24,642 nucleotides of DNA from a virus. The stretch covers positions 1 to 24,642 of the IMG/VR virus record IMGVR_UViG_3300021438_000070. One strand, given 5' to 3'. Positions 8,172 to 14,173 of the stretch are shown here, one piece after another. The translations under genes and the position numbers were made by a program. Every line of letters begins with the position of its first letter. Position 1 is the stretch's first letter. Under the pieces are notes generated by a model. The model searched no databases. It was given only the letters and a program-made list of their open reading frames with translations, and was not told the origin of the DNA.

Positions 8172-9611
8172 TTATTGCGCATAGGGGTTGACAAACTTTT
8201 TCTGGTGGTCGTCTGCGTAAGAATAATCTCTTGGTGGGAGATAATCGAGTTGTATCCATCCTGAGTCGCGCAAGACTCGTAACGCTTGTGATAGTGAATC
8301 TACATAGTCATCATGACCGCCTGCTTCTGGGAACGAACACACCTGACGCAAGAAACGTTTCGCCCAGTCTGCAAATTCGCCAGGACGTTCTGGATCTTCC
8401 GGAATAAATACTTTACCTTTAGCGACCAGTGGTGCTACAATATTAAGACGCTGCACTTTATCAGCACGACCTGGATTGTATCCCCTGACCTCGATGCCTG
8501 ATCCTTGTAATTCTTGGATGAGAGAAATACCTGCGGACTTATCTTCCATGAGAACAAGATCTGCTTTCCTTCCTTTTCCAAAATCATTATCTGCACCGTA
8601 CACCACTTCTTTAAAGTCGTCAATCACTTTACGACGCAACTCTGGATAAGCTAAGTGTCCATCCCAAGCGTCGAGTAAGATCACAGCCGTGCCTGCGTCC
8701 TCTTGTTCAAAGATGCCCCAGATGGTACACGCGGTCGGATCGTTCATTGTCTTTTCTGATGTCGCCGGATCGTATGACGCGATCACGTATTCTAAATTAG
8801 GCGTTGGCTTCTTCGCCGGCCACATTCTAAATTGTTTACGCTTGATGATACCTGCCTGTTCAGGATCTAAGATCTCACCATAAATTTCTTGGCGACCGAT
8901 GTCTGTACCATCGTACGTCTCTAATTGTTTGAAGAACGTTTGTGATAAATTCTCTTTGTTGTCGTACGATGACGCGTTGACGACATACACATCACCTCCC
9001 ACCTTCCCTTCGTTCAAATCAACAATCAGTTCTTTTGGTTTAGGTGTGGTTGTGATGATCTGCTGCACGCGAGGTATTCTTGGATCTTTGAGTCGCAGAG
9101 TAAACTGGACACCGTCGTATGCATCATCTAAGTATTCAAACGCACACAATTCGTCAAACCAGGCACCGTGGAATTGTTTACCACGATAACGTTCTGGTTC
9201 GGATGCTGGGATGCCTTGGATGAGTGATCCATTGGTCAAGGTGATTTCAAAGAGTGATTTATTGTAGTCCTTGATGAGGGACGGAGGTATGATGTTAAGA
9301 AGTCCTGAGTCCCCTTCAAAACATGTTGCACGAATATCATTCGACGTTGGTGCTGTCACTAACCAACGCGTATTGTTAAACTTCCATGCACGAATACCAA
9401 TCCAGTGTGATGCCGTGTGGGTCTTACCTGATCCCCGGCCTGCTAACATGAGGAAGGTATCATACTCGCCATCGTCTGGTTCACGTTGGTGTGGTAACGC
9501 TTGCATTTGCCAACGTACTTGCCATAGGGCAGCCTCAAGTTGTTGCTTTGGCCAGTGGCGGTTCTTTTCCGCGAACTGTTTTAATATGGCTTCTTGTTTT
9601 GCATTTAACAT
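8172..9611 (-). CDS. terL: Terminase large subunit (DNA packaging ATPase/nuclease)
   Basis: The 479-residue product carries the full two-domain motor. Walker A is GRGSGKT at 58-64, Walker B is GAWFDEL at about 149-155 with Asp153-Glu154, and the coupling motif is ITTTP near 186-190. The RNase H-like nuclease has acidic residues in ASYDPAT (Asp281), LMEDKSAG (Glu356) and GGHDDYVDS (Asp434-438). It pumps DNA through the portal and cuts concatemers. There is no intein inside it. The ATG at 9611 overlaps the end of the upstream intein-like gene by 7 bases, and AAGGA is about 12 bases away, so translation is probably coupled. No recognisable small terminase gene is in the window. Confidence 0.96.
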   Translation of the reverse strand: MLNAKQEAILKQFAEKNRHWPKQQLEAALWQVRWQMQALPHQREPDDGEYDTFLMLAGRGSGKTHTASHWIGIRAWKFNNTRWLVTAPTSNDIRATCFEGDSGLLNIIPPSLIKDYNKSLFEITLTNGSLIQGIPASEPERYRGKQFHGAWFDELCAFEYLDDAYDGVQFTLRLKDPRIPRVQQIITTTPKPKELIVDLNEGKVGGDVYVVNASSYDNKENLSQTFFKQLETYDGTDIGRQEIYGEILDPEQAGIIKRKQFRMWPAKKPTPNLEYVIASYDPATSEKTMNDPTACTIWGIFEQEDAGTAVILLDAWDGHLAYPELRRKVIDDFKEVVYGADNDFGKGRKADLVLMEDKSAGISLIQELQGSGIEVRGYNPGRADKVQRLNIVAPLVAKGKVFIPEDPERPGEFADWAKRFLRQVCSFPEAGGHDDYVDSLSQALRVLRDSGWIQLDYLPPRDYSYADDHQKKFVNPYAQ

Positions 9612-10600
9612 GCTTGTATGAATCCTTCACCAACTAAGATTGAATTATCATCGCCGTGTGTCTCGATATGAATACACATCTGCGGCTGAATGGGCTTGAT
9701 GTCTTTTATGTAACGTCGACCGTAATGTACTTTGACCGGTGGCGAGATCTGATGTTCCATGATGCGCGACTTGGTCCTGAAGAAGATTGCGTAGTCTTTC
9801 TTGTAGTCATCTGACGTGACGCTCGACTTATTGCCAAGAGATTCAACGAGACCTTGGATTTGTTTGACCGTGCCATAGTGCTTCGATGAAAATCTAAACA
9901 GATCACGTGTGGTGGAATATTGTCTTGACTTAGAATACATGATGCCTGAGAGAAGATCAAGTCTTTCTTCGACCGAGCCTAATAGATAGCTGTCTGGTAT
10001 TTCTCTTGGGACGTTGGGTGCCAGTTGTGATTCTATGGTGGGTAGAACAGTGAAGTACCGTTCACCATTGTCGCCGTGTTTGCCCTCGAAGATTTTGTAG
10101 CCCGCATCTTTAAACTTCTCATGGACATACTGAGATAGTCCTTTAGGCGGTAGCATTTTGTTTCTTGAGTTTCTATTGAAGAACCAGAAGCCAAAAATAA
10201 ATGGAGGGATGGCTAAGTACTGGTGTGGGAATTCTATGGGTTGGGTGGTGGGGATAGAGAACGCAGATCTGTTCCTCTTGTCTTTAAGAGACTGATCTTT
10301 TAAATTGTCCACCTTGGTAAAACGGAGTGGTCGTCTGAATTTCTTTTGGATGCCCTTGTACTCATCCAAGCGCTTACGATATTTTCTATCTTCTATCAAA
10401 AAGCCTAGATGTTTGTCACCTGCTATAGTGAGGTAGTCGTCAAACATAATCTCATAGCAATCTTCTGAGAAGTATTGCTGGACTAATTTGATCTTGGTTA
10501 ACTTACCATCCTTATTGAAAACATAATCACCCTCTTTTAATTTGGCGGCGGGTTTCCAATAGTCGTAGGTTAAAACTTTTTGTGTTGCTAATATAGCCAT
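9605..10600 (-). CDS. Stand-alone intein-like (Hint/LAGLIDADG) protein, apparently inactive
   Basis: The 331-residue protein aligns by eye with a complete intein. ATQKVLTYDYWKPAAKLKEG at 5-24 is like block A with GDYVF after it, and GDKHLGF at 61-67 keeps the block B His. PPFIFGFWFFNRNSR at 132-146 and RLDLLSGIMYSKS at 213-225 sit where LAGLIDADG helices lie, and MCIHIE...ILVGEGFIQAC at 308-331 is like blocks F and G. The expected first Cys or Ser, the C-terminal His-Asn and the acidic residue of both LAGLIDADG motifs are absent. There are no exteins: it has its own ATG and stop. It overlaps terL, a gene that often carries inteins. It is probably a domesticated relic; its present role is unknown. 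Confidence 0.78.
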   Translation of the reverse strand: MAILATQKVLTYDYWKPAAKLKEGDYVFNKDGKLTKIKLVQQYFSEDCYEIMFDDYLTIAGDKHLGFLIEDRKYRKRLDEYKGIQKKFRRPLRFTKVDNLKDQSLKDKRNRSAFSIPTTQPIEFPHQYLAIPPFIFGFWFFNRNSRNKMLPPKGLSQYVHEKFKDAGYKIFEGKHGDNGERYFTVLPTIESQLAPNVPREIPDSYLLGSVEERLDLLSGIMYSKSRQYSTTRDLFRFSSKHYGTVKQIQGLVESLGNKSSVTSDDYKKDYAIFFRTKSRIMEHQISPPVKVHYGRRYIKDIKPIQPQMCIHIETHGDDNSILVGEGFIQAC

Positions 10601-10602
10601 CT

Positions 10603-10620
10603 AAACTTAATCCTAAGTTT
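10603..10620 (-). promoter_or_regulatory. Hairpin presenting the ribosome site of the intein-like gene
   Basis: A perfect 7-bp stem (AAACTTA/TAAGTTT) closes a GGAT loop two bases upstream of the ATG at 10600. The loop and its first stem base (AGGAT) are the only good Shine-Dalgarno candidate, so folding could affect translation. Confidence 0.5.
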
Positions 10621-10870
10621 TAAAATTTGGTGCGAGCTACGACCTCAACCAGATGGACGCAATCGTTGTCTTAACTTACACCCTCGCACAGTGTAAGAGC
10701 ACCTTATCTACTATGCACCACGACCAAGATAAGGTTTAGTTTCGTGGAATCTCAAAAACCCCGTTGGGTGCGCATTGTTAAGAGGCGTTCAGGGTGTTGT
10801 TTTTTGGTCTTCTTATTAGGTTGGAAGATTCAACCATCTCTTTCTACACAATGGTAGGTGAGCAATATTT
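10621..10870 (-). other. Gene-free stretch with several stem-loops
   Basis: There is no credible gene in these 250 bases on either strand. Visible stems are a 7-bp stem at 10675-10681/10691-10697, a perfect 9-bp stem at 10701-10709/10727-10735 with a 17-base loop, a 5-bp stem at 10819-10823/10831-10835, and a possible long-range GGTGC/GCACC pairing from 10629 to either 10699 or the 17-base loop at 10715, the latter giving a pseudoknot. It lies between the pqqA transcript end and the intein-like and terL genes, so it could be an untranslated leader, a non-coding RNA or a packaging site. Strand is inferred from the neighbours. Confidence 0.45.
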
Positions 10871-10961
10871 AAAAAAAAAATAACCGCCAAGGTTGCGCTT
10901 GCTGTCGGATGGACCCATTGGTTGCTAAAGCTACCATCCTGGAGAGAGGCGTGGCGGTTAT
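10871..10961 (-). ncRNA. Structured RNA 3' of pqqA with terminal U tract
   Basis: On the minus strand a 10-bp closing stem (ATAACCGCCA at 10952-10961 with TGGCGGTTAT at 10880-10889) is followed by a run of ten T. Inside is a second stem, GGATGG/CCATCC (10934-10939 with 10907-10912). A U run directly after a stem is the form of a Rho-independent end, but the 62-base enclosed region is much larger than a plain terminator loop. It may be the 3' part of the pqqA transcript or a separate small RNA. It matches no RNA family I recognise and has no tRNA T-loop. Confidence 0.5.
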
Positions 10962-11034
10962 GTTATTGGCTTCTCCGACCCTACAACTTAACTACGGGAT
11001 CCTTATGGGCTTCAGCCATTGACCATTTATTATA

Positions 11035-11106
11035 TTACTTGTTCATTACGTACATAGTCACTTCAAAGCCAAAACGCATTTCTGTAGCTGCTGGAGTTGT
11101 CCACAT
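11035..11106 (-). CDS. pqqA: PqqA-like coenzyme PQQ precursor peptide
   Basis: The 72-base frame encodes 23 residues: MWTTPAATEMRF, then GFEVTMYVMNK. This matches the whole length and pattern of PqqA precursors, which typically read MWTxPxxTxxRxGFEVTMYxxxx. The Glu at 15 and Tyr at 19 are the E-x3-Y pair that PqqE (radical SAM, with chaperone PqqD) joins by a carbon-carbon bond; proteases and PqqB/PqqC then finish pyrroloquinoline quinone. AGGAG lies 7 bases before the ATG, and two GCATTAGTA motifs lie upstream. No pqqB-F gene is nearby, so the peptide would rely on host enzymes. PQQ serves periplasmic dehydrogenases such as methanol dehydrogenase. The match is by family memory, not by a search, but short length plus both key residues plus ribosome site make it strong. 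Confidence 0.9.
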   Translation of the reverse strand: MWTTPAATEMRFGFEVTMYVMNK

Positions 11107-11126
11107 AATATTTCTCCTAAAAAATA

Positions 11127-11142
11127 TACACATCATTGTGTA
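11127..11142 (-). promoter_or_regulatory. Hairpin with U run in the pqqA leader
   Basis: TACACA/TGTGTA forms a perfect 6-bp stem with an ATGA loop, followed on the minus strand by TATTTTTT and then AGGAG. It resembles a weak terminator or attenuator between the putative promoters and pqqA, or a 5' stabiliser. Confidence 0.4.
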
Positions 11143-11148
11143 CATTTA

Positions 11149-11158
11149 TACTAATGCG
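11149..11158 (-). promoter_or_regulatory. GCATTAGTA motif, copy 4 (putative pqqA promoter, proximal)
   Basis: The minus strand reads CGCATTAGTA followed by TAAATG, 43 bases before the pqqA ATG. It is the one copy with C, not T, before the 9-base core. Confidence 0.65.
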
Positions 11159-11203
11159 ATATTTTTATACATATGGCTGAGTAAAACCATGAATTCTCCA
11201 TAA

Positions 11204-11213
11204 TACTAATGCA
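11204..11213 (-). promoter_or_regulatory. GCATTAGTA motif, copy 5 (putative pqqA promoter, distal)
   Basis: The minus strand reads TGCATTAGTA, 55 bases upstream of copy 4, and follows the hairpin at 11217-11237. Two copies in tandem before one small gene is unique in this window. Confidence 0.65.
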
Positions 11214-11216
11214 AAC

Positions 11217-11237
11217 TTCGGGGCTTTTTGCCCGGAA
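11217..11237 (-). terminator. Possible hairpin terminator upstream of the pqqA promoters
   Basis: GGGC/GCCC with a 5-base loop, extended across one G-G mismatch by three more pairs. It sits directly before GCATTAGTA copy 5, repeating the hairpin-then-motif order seen at 995/956 and 4979/4967. There is no minus-strand gene upstream for it to end, so it may only insulate the promoter. Confidence 0.4.
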
Positions 11238-11253
11238 TTGGAAAAAATATAGT

Positions 11254-11519
11254 GTAAGTCCTTGATTCCATTAAGTTTGTCAGGGTACAAAAACGTTAAG
11301 TCATTGATTATAAAGACTTGTTACAATTCTGTTACAAAGTTGTGTCAGGGTACGACCTCTGTAACCCATTGATTATTAACAATTTGACAGGGTTGTACCA
11401 GTAGTTTGCACTTTTTTTACTTTTTTTAAAAAAAATAAAATAAAAAGATAGAGACAAAAGTGAAATTAAGGGGTACTACTAGTACTACTAGTACAAGTTG
11501 TTTAAAATCAATAACTTAC
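11254..11519. repeat. Inverted repeat arm A (partner of 18107-18374)
   Basis: The reverse complement of this stretch is collinear with 18107-18374 along its whole length. Exact shared blocks include 35 bases (11340-11374 with 18253-18287) and 18 bases (11443-11460 with 18166-18183). Within the arm are repeated words TGTCAGGGTAC and GTAAGTCCTTGATT or TAAGTCATTGATT, a tandem of ACTAGTACTACTAGTAC near 11478-11494, and a poly-T/poly-A centre around 11411-11440. No gene is present. Short repeated sites round an AT-rich core fit a replication origin, and paired inverted copies also fit a recombination site. Confidence 0.85.
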
Positions 11520-11875
11520 AATGCTTAAAAAATAGGCAAATAAAATTCTAGTAACTACAAAAAATACCAAATTAATTAATAAAATCAAATACTTAACCTT
11601 ACAAATAAGTCTTTTTTAAAAAAAAATTTTAGAAGTCGACTTTTCTATAAAACAAGGCGGTGTAAAAAAACTTGCTCTCTGTGGGGCCCCCGCGCCGCCT
11701 CCTTGTCAAGGGACCCAAAAGGGGTGATGGGGTTGACAGAAAGCCCCCCACGTAGTAAGCATGCTTATTGATTTGATTTGCCGGCGACGCGCCGCATTCG
11801 TAGTCAGCCGCATCACTACATCACCAGGACACTGCGACACCAGGACACCACACCACCAGGACATCAGTCCGGCTA

Positions 11876-11900
11876 AATGAGAATGAGTCTCATTCGCATT
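11876..11900. promoter_or_regulatory. Palindromic operator-like site (Fur-box-like)
   Basis: GAATGAG-T-CTCATTC is a 7-1-7 palindrome, within a longer AATGAGAATGAG...CTCATTCGCATT symmetry. The spacing and NATGAGAAT-type half-sites resemble Fur boxes. Binding by a host Fur protein is only a suggestion. Confidence 0.35.
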
Positions 11901-11948
11901 GAGGTAGCGCGCCGCATTAGCATACTATCACGCGCCGGTCAAGTAGCT

Positions 11949-11970
11949 AATAACCCTACTGCCAGTGTGG
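11949..11970. repeat. 22-base direct repeat, copy 1, able to form a hairpin
   Basis: AATAACCCTACTGCCAGTGT plus GG recurs exactly at 12018. With the bases that follow (GTATTAG) the ends pair as CTAATA(A)CCC/GGGTATTAG with one bulge, giving a stem of 9 pairs round a constant loop. Confidence 0.8.
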
Positions 11971-12017
11971 GTATTAGTATCGCTACCACATCAGCACACT
12001 GCCGTCAAGCCGTCCCG

Positions 12018-12039
12018 AATAACCCTACTGCCAGTGTGG
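12018..12039. repeat. 22-base direct repeat, copy 2, able to form a hairpin
   Basis: Identical to 11949-11970. Here the following bases are TTATTAG, so the stem pairs as AATAACC/GGTTATT without a bulge. The change in the flank that preserves pairing hints that the hairpin, not only the sequence, is maintained. Confidence 0.8.
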
Positions 12040-12271
12040 TTATTAGGTAGCGAGCCCGATAGCAAGAAGCGTGCCAAGCTGATAGACATATCTACAACGC
12101 ACCATAACGCACGATCATATTTTGAAGCCACGTTACCATTATGGGCGGGCAGATCGTGTGCCTATGTGGCTGGGAGGTGGGTTGGCGCACTGGATGCGTG
12201 CGCGAGAGACTAGGTGGGGAGGGCGCGACAAAGTGGTCAATTTGGGTGGGACTGCGCCCCCAAAAAAGTAT

Positions 12272-12300
12272 TTGACACCAATTAAAAGATCAACGACAAT
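12272..12300 (+). promoter_or_regulatory. Sigma-70-type promoter for ardC and the early genes
   Basis: A perfect TTGACA (12272-12277) is followed after 17 bases by GACAAT (12295-12300, 4 of 6 matches to the -10 consensus). A perfect TATAAT lies at 12309-12314 but has no -35 at the right distance. Either -10 gives a start 25-40 bases before the ardC ATG. Host RNA polymerase could use this immediately on infection. Confidence 0.6.
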
Positions 12301-12347
12301 GTCCTTGTTATAATTTATTTTAACCACCACGAAGGAGTAATAGCACC

Positions 12348-13130
12348 ATGAATAAGAAAACAATGCCATACGCAGAGCTACTCAAAGAAGCAGTATCAAA
12401 GAAGGGCGTGCTCAGCTCATGCTACTCACGCTTCCACCGCTATAGTTTTGCCAATCAGATATGGGCATGGAGTCAATCATGCGAGATGAATATACCTCTC
12501 GCACCGATCGCTACACTCAAGCAATGGAACGCAATGGGTCGCAAGGTTAAGAAGGGAGCGAGTGCGATCTTCTTAAACATGCCAGTCATGATCGACGTTA
12601 AAGATCCAATCACAAAAGAAAAGACCGGCGAGGTGAAGCAGTTATTCATACCACGCAAGAATTGGTTTTTCTTATCTCAGACCGAAGGCGATGACTACGT
12701 GCAAGAAGAAAAGATCGCAGAGTGGGACAAAGACCTCGCATTAAAGAATCTCAACATCGATGAAGTGCCATTCACATTGGCTGACGGCAATTGTCAAGGC
12801 TATGCAGAAGGTCGTAGCATCGCTATCAATCCAGTCGCAGTGCTACCTCATAAGACACGCTTCCATGAGATCGCTCACATCGTGCTAGGTCACACCCTCG
12901 AGCACAAGATGGCTGACAGCGAGCTCACACCTCGAGACATCCGCGAGGTCGAAGCAGAGTCAGTGGCTTACATCCTATGCCAAGTGTTAGGGCTCAAAGG
13001 CGAAGAAGAGTCACGCGGTTACATCCAGTCATGGCTCAAAGATAAAGACATCGAGGATGCAAGCGCACGCAAGATCTTTTCAACCGTCGATAAGATATTG
13101 AAAAGCGGTCAGAACGAGAATACAATTTAA
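12348..13130 (+). CDS. ardC: ArdC-like antirestriction protein with metallopeptidase motif
   Basis: The 260-residue product has an ArdC-type N-terminal domain (about 8-110) with YSRFHRYSFANQIWAWSQ, LKQWNAMGRKVKKGASAI and a GEVKQLFIPRKNWFFLSQT strand pair; this fold binds single-stranded DNA. The C-terminal part has a zinc metallopeptidase signature FHEIAHIVLGH (His173, Glu174, His177), and EVEAESVAYIL nearby supplies the third ligand, probably Glu202 or Glu204. ArdC proteins of plasmids and phages protect entering DNA from restriction. GAAGGAG lies before the ATG. Being first after the promoter and the control region, it is likely expressed at once on entry. Confidence 0.87.
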   Translation: MNKKTMPYAELLKEAVSKKGVLSSCYSRFHRYSFANQIWAWSQSCEMNIPLAPIATLKQWNAMGRKVKKGASAIFLNMPVMIDVKDPITKEKTGEVKQLFIPRKNWFFLSQTEGDDYVQEEKIAEWDKDLALKNLNIDEVPFTLADGNCQGYAEGRSIAINPVAVLPHKTRFHEIAHIVLGHTLEHKMADSELTPRDIREVEAESVAYILCQVLGLKGEEESRGYIQSWLKDKDIEDASARKIFSTVDKILKSGQNENTI

Positions 13131-13152
13131 TTTTAACCACCACGGAGAAAAC
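13128..13152 (+). repeat. 25-base junction repeat, copy 1
   Basis: TAATTTTAACCACCACGGAG plus AAAAC spans the ardC stop codon and the ribosome site of the next gene. It recurs exactly at 14171-14195. A shorter form, TTTTAACCACCACG followed by AAGGAG, precedes ardC (12318-12336), and TAACCACCATATG precedes 15828. Confidence 0.85.
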
Positions 13153-13153
13153 T

Positions 13154-13423
13154 ATGAAAACGAACCAAGAACGATTAAACTGGGATATGCAAGCTTTCGG
13201 CATGCCACGCGCCGAGCTTGATGAGATGATCAAAGACATGAGCCACGGCAACCCGCTCATGTTAGCGAGCGGTATGTTAAGCGATGCGCAAGAGCTTATC
13301 GGCGCAGAGCTCAATGAATTCAACAACGGATGGGTCGATGGCTTCACAGCCAACAAAGCCCGTCAATTGATGAATTGCGCTAAGGCAATCATCTTCGAGA
13401 TGATGGACAAGGAGCGTGCATAA
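13154..13423 (+). CDS. Small acidic protein, unknown
   Basis: The 89-residue product begins MKTNQERLNWDMQAFGMPRA and is Met-rich (about 11 Met), acidic and helical, with a central NPLMLASGMLSDAQ segment. It has no membrane segment or known motif. The GGAGA ribosome site is part of the repeated junction element. Its stop overlaps the next ATG. Probably an early host-interaction or DNA-metabolism accessory protein; I do not recognise it. Confidence 0.75.
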   Translation: MKTNQERLNWDMQAFGMPRAELDEMIKDMSHGNPLMLASGMLSDAQELIGAELNEFNNGWVDGFTANKARQLMNCAKAIIFEMMDKERA

Positions 13424-13920
13424 TGGACTTCATCACATCACAACAGCAACCCATTGAGACAGCCGGATCACACCTTATTGGTGTGGTAGTGGCATCCTAT
13501 GACATGCTAAAGACCGCATTCGGTGACGCGTGCGGTGGCGATGGCTACAAGACACAAGTCGAATGGGCTATCCAATTCGAAGACGGCACGATCGCAACCA
13601 TTTACGATTGGAAAGAAGGCGACTGCTATCACGGCGAGGGTCAAGGCACGCACTTTAGCAAAGTCGAAGAGTGGCATATTGGCGGATTCAATGGCAAGGC
13701 AGAGCTCAGAGTGCTCGAGGTGCTCACTGGCATTAAAGACATGGTCGATGCCGGCACACCGCTCGAAGATATACCGCCAAGGATTTTTACCGAGAATCAA
13801 AAAGAAGAGCTAAGACAAAGACTCATCGATCTCGATGTACAGATCGAACAGCTCCAAGTCGAACGCGATAAATTAGAAGATGAATACTATTCAATGGAAG
13901 GAGAATCAACATATGTCTAA
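13423..13920 (+). CDS. Conserved phage hypothetical protein with C-terminal coiled coil
   Basis: The 165-residue product has two parts. Residues ~18-105 contain VEWAIQFEDGTIATIYDWKE and a later WHIGGFNGKAELRVLEVL, a pattern I recall in small proteins of aquatic phages with unknown role. Residues ~123-160 form a charged heptad-like helix (EELRQRLIDLDVQIEQLQVE). It starts at the A of the preceding stop codon (TAATG). The first part may be a small beta-rich domain that accepts a ligand or peptide, but this is a guess. Confidence 0.75.
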   Translation: MDFITSQQQPIETAGSHLIGVVVASYDMLKTAFGDACGGDGYKTQVEWAIQFEDGTIATIYDWKEGDCYHGEGQGTHFSKVEEWHIGGFNGKAELRVLEVLTGIKDMVDAGTPLEDIPPRIFTENQKEELRQRLIDLDVQIEQLQVERDKLEDEYYSMEGESTYV

Positions 13921-14173
13921 ACAAGACTTAATCGAGTACACAACCGAGCACTTCGGAAAAGCGCAATCACTCGAGCTACACTTAAGCGCTAATTTTTATC
14001 CACCATTGCCAAGCTACGTTAAAAAGATATTTGTCGATGCATTCAATTTATATTGGAGTGGCATGACTGATATCAACGGGCTACAAAAAGAATTATCACG
14101 CGTGTACAAAGGCACGCTTGATCAATACGGCTTCTACAATTATCTCAACGAAGATGATCTTGTAGAGTATTAA
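13913..14173 (+). CDS. Small protein, unknown
   Basis: I take the ATG at 13913 (MSKQDLIEYTTEHFGKAQSL), giving 86 residues, because AAGGAG lies 11 bases upstream; the longer reading would run 33 bases deeper into the previous gene. The protein is aromatic-rich (about nine Tyr) and mildly acidic, without membrane segments. It overlaps its upstream neighbour by 8 bases. Not recognised. Confidence 0.72.
   Translation: MSKQDLIEYTTEHFGKAQSLELHLSANFYPPLPSYVKKIFVDAFNLYWSGMTDINGLQKELSRVYKGTLDQYGFYNYLNEDDLVEY

Larger units (their letters stand above)
11520..12271. other. Gene-free control region, AT-rich then GC-rich
   Basis: No frame here has a ribosome site or gene-like composition. From 11520 to about 11650 it is AT-rich with homopolymer runs. 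From about 11650 it turns GC-rich, with a GGCGG...CCGCC inverted pair (near 11656-11700), GGGGCCCCC, the word CACCAGGACA three times (about 11820-11863), a 25-base near-palindrome at 11876-11900, and a 22-base direct repeat. The base composition is unlike all surrounding phage genes and may mark acquired DNA or a densely regulated leader for ardC. Confidence 0.6.

Noticed and set aside
10629-10703. tRNA-like pairing GGTGC...GCACC with an inner stem
   Set aside because: No T-loop (TTCRA), no anticodon arm of the right size and no proper 7-bp acceptor stem.
10603-11034. Group I intron in the gene-free stretch beside an intein-like endonuclease relic
   Set aside because: No recognisable catalytic core segments and no interrupted gene on either side.
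11146-11190. 14-codon minus-strand frame (MVLLSHMYKNIALV) between the two GCATTAGTA copies
   Set aside because: GGAG precedes its ATG, but its last codons are simply the copy-4 motif. Too short to separate from chance; could be a leader peptide.
10922-11203. 93-codon plus-strand frame opposite pqqA
   Set aside because: It is antisense to pqqA and the structured RNA, lacks a ribosome site, and shows no protein-like pattern.
11911-11921. GCATTAGCA on the plus strand, similar to the promoter motif
   Set aside because: It differs from the invariant core at position 8 and lies in the GC-rich repeat region with no gene start following.
11965-12213. 82-codon plus-strand frame in the GC-rich control region
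   Set aside because: It runs through the direct repeat and has no ribosome site; the protein is compositionally odd and overlaps the palindromic elements.
12122-12313. 63-codon plus-strand frame just before ardC
   Set aside because: It runs across the TTGACA and TATAAT promoter elements and has no gene-like pattern.
13523-13813. 96-codon plus-strand frame overlapping the 13423-13920 gene
   Set aside because: It is a frame shadow inside a better-supported gene and is a basic, Ser/Lys-rich translation without a ribosome site.
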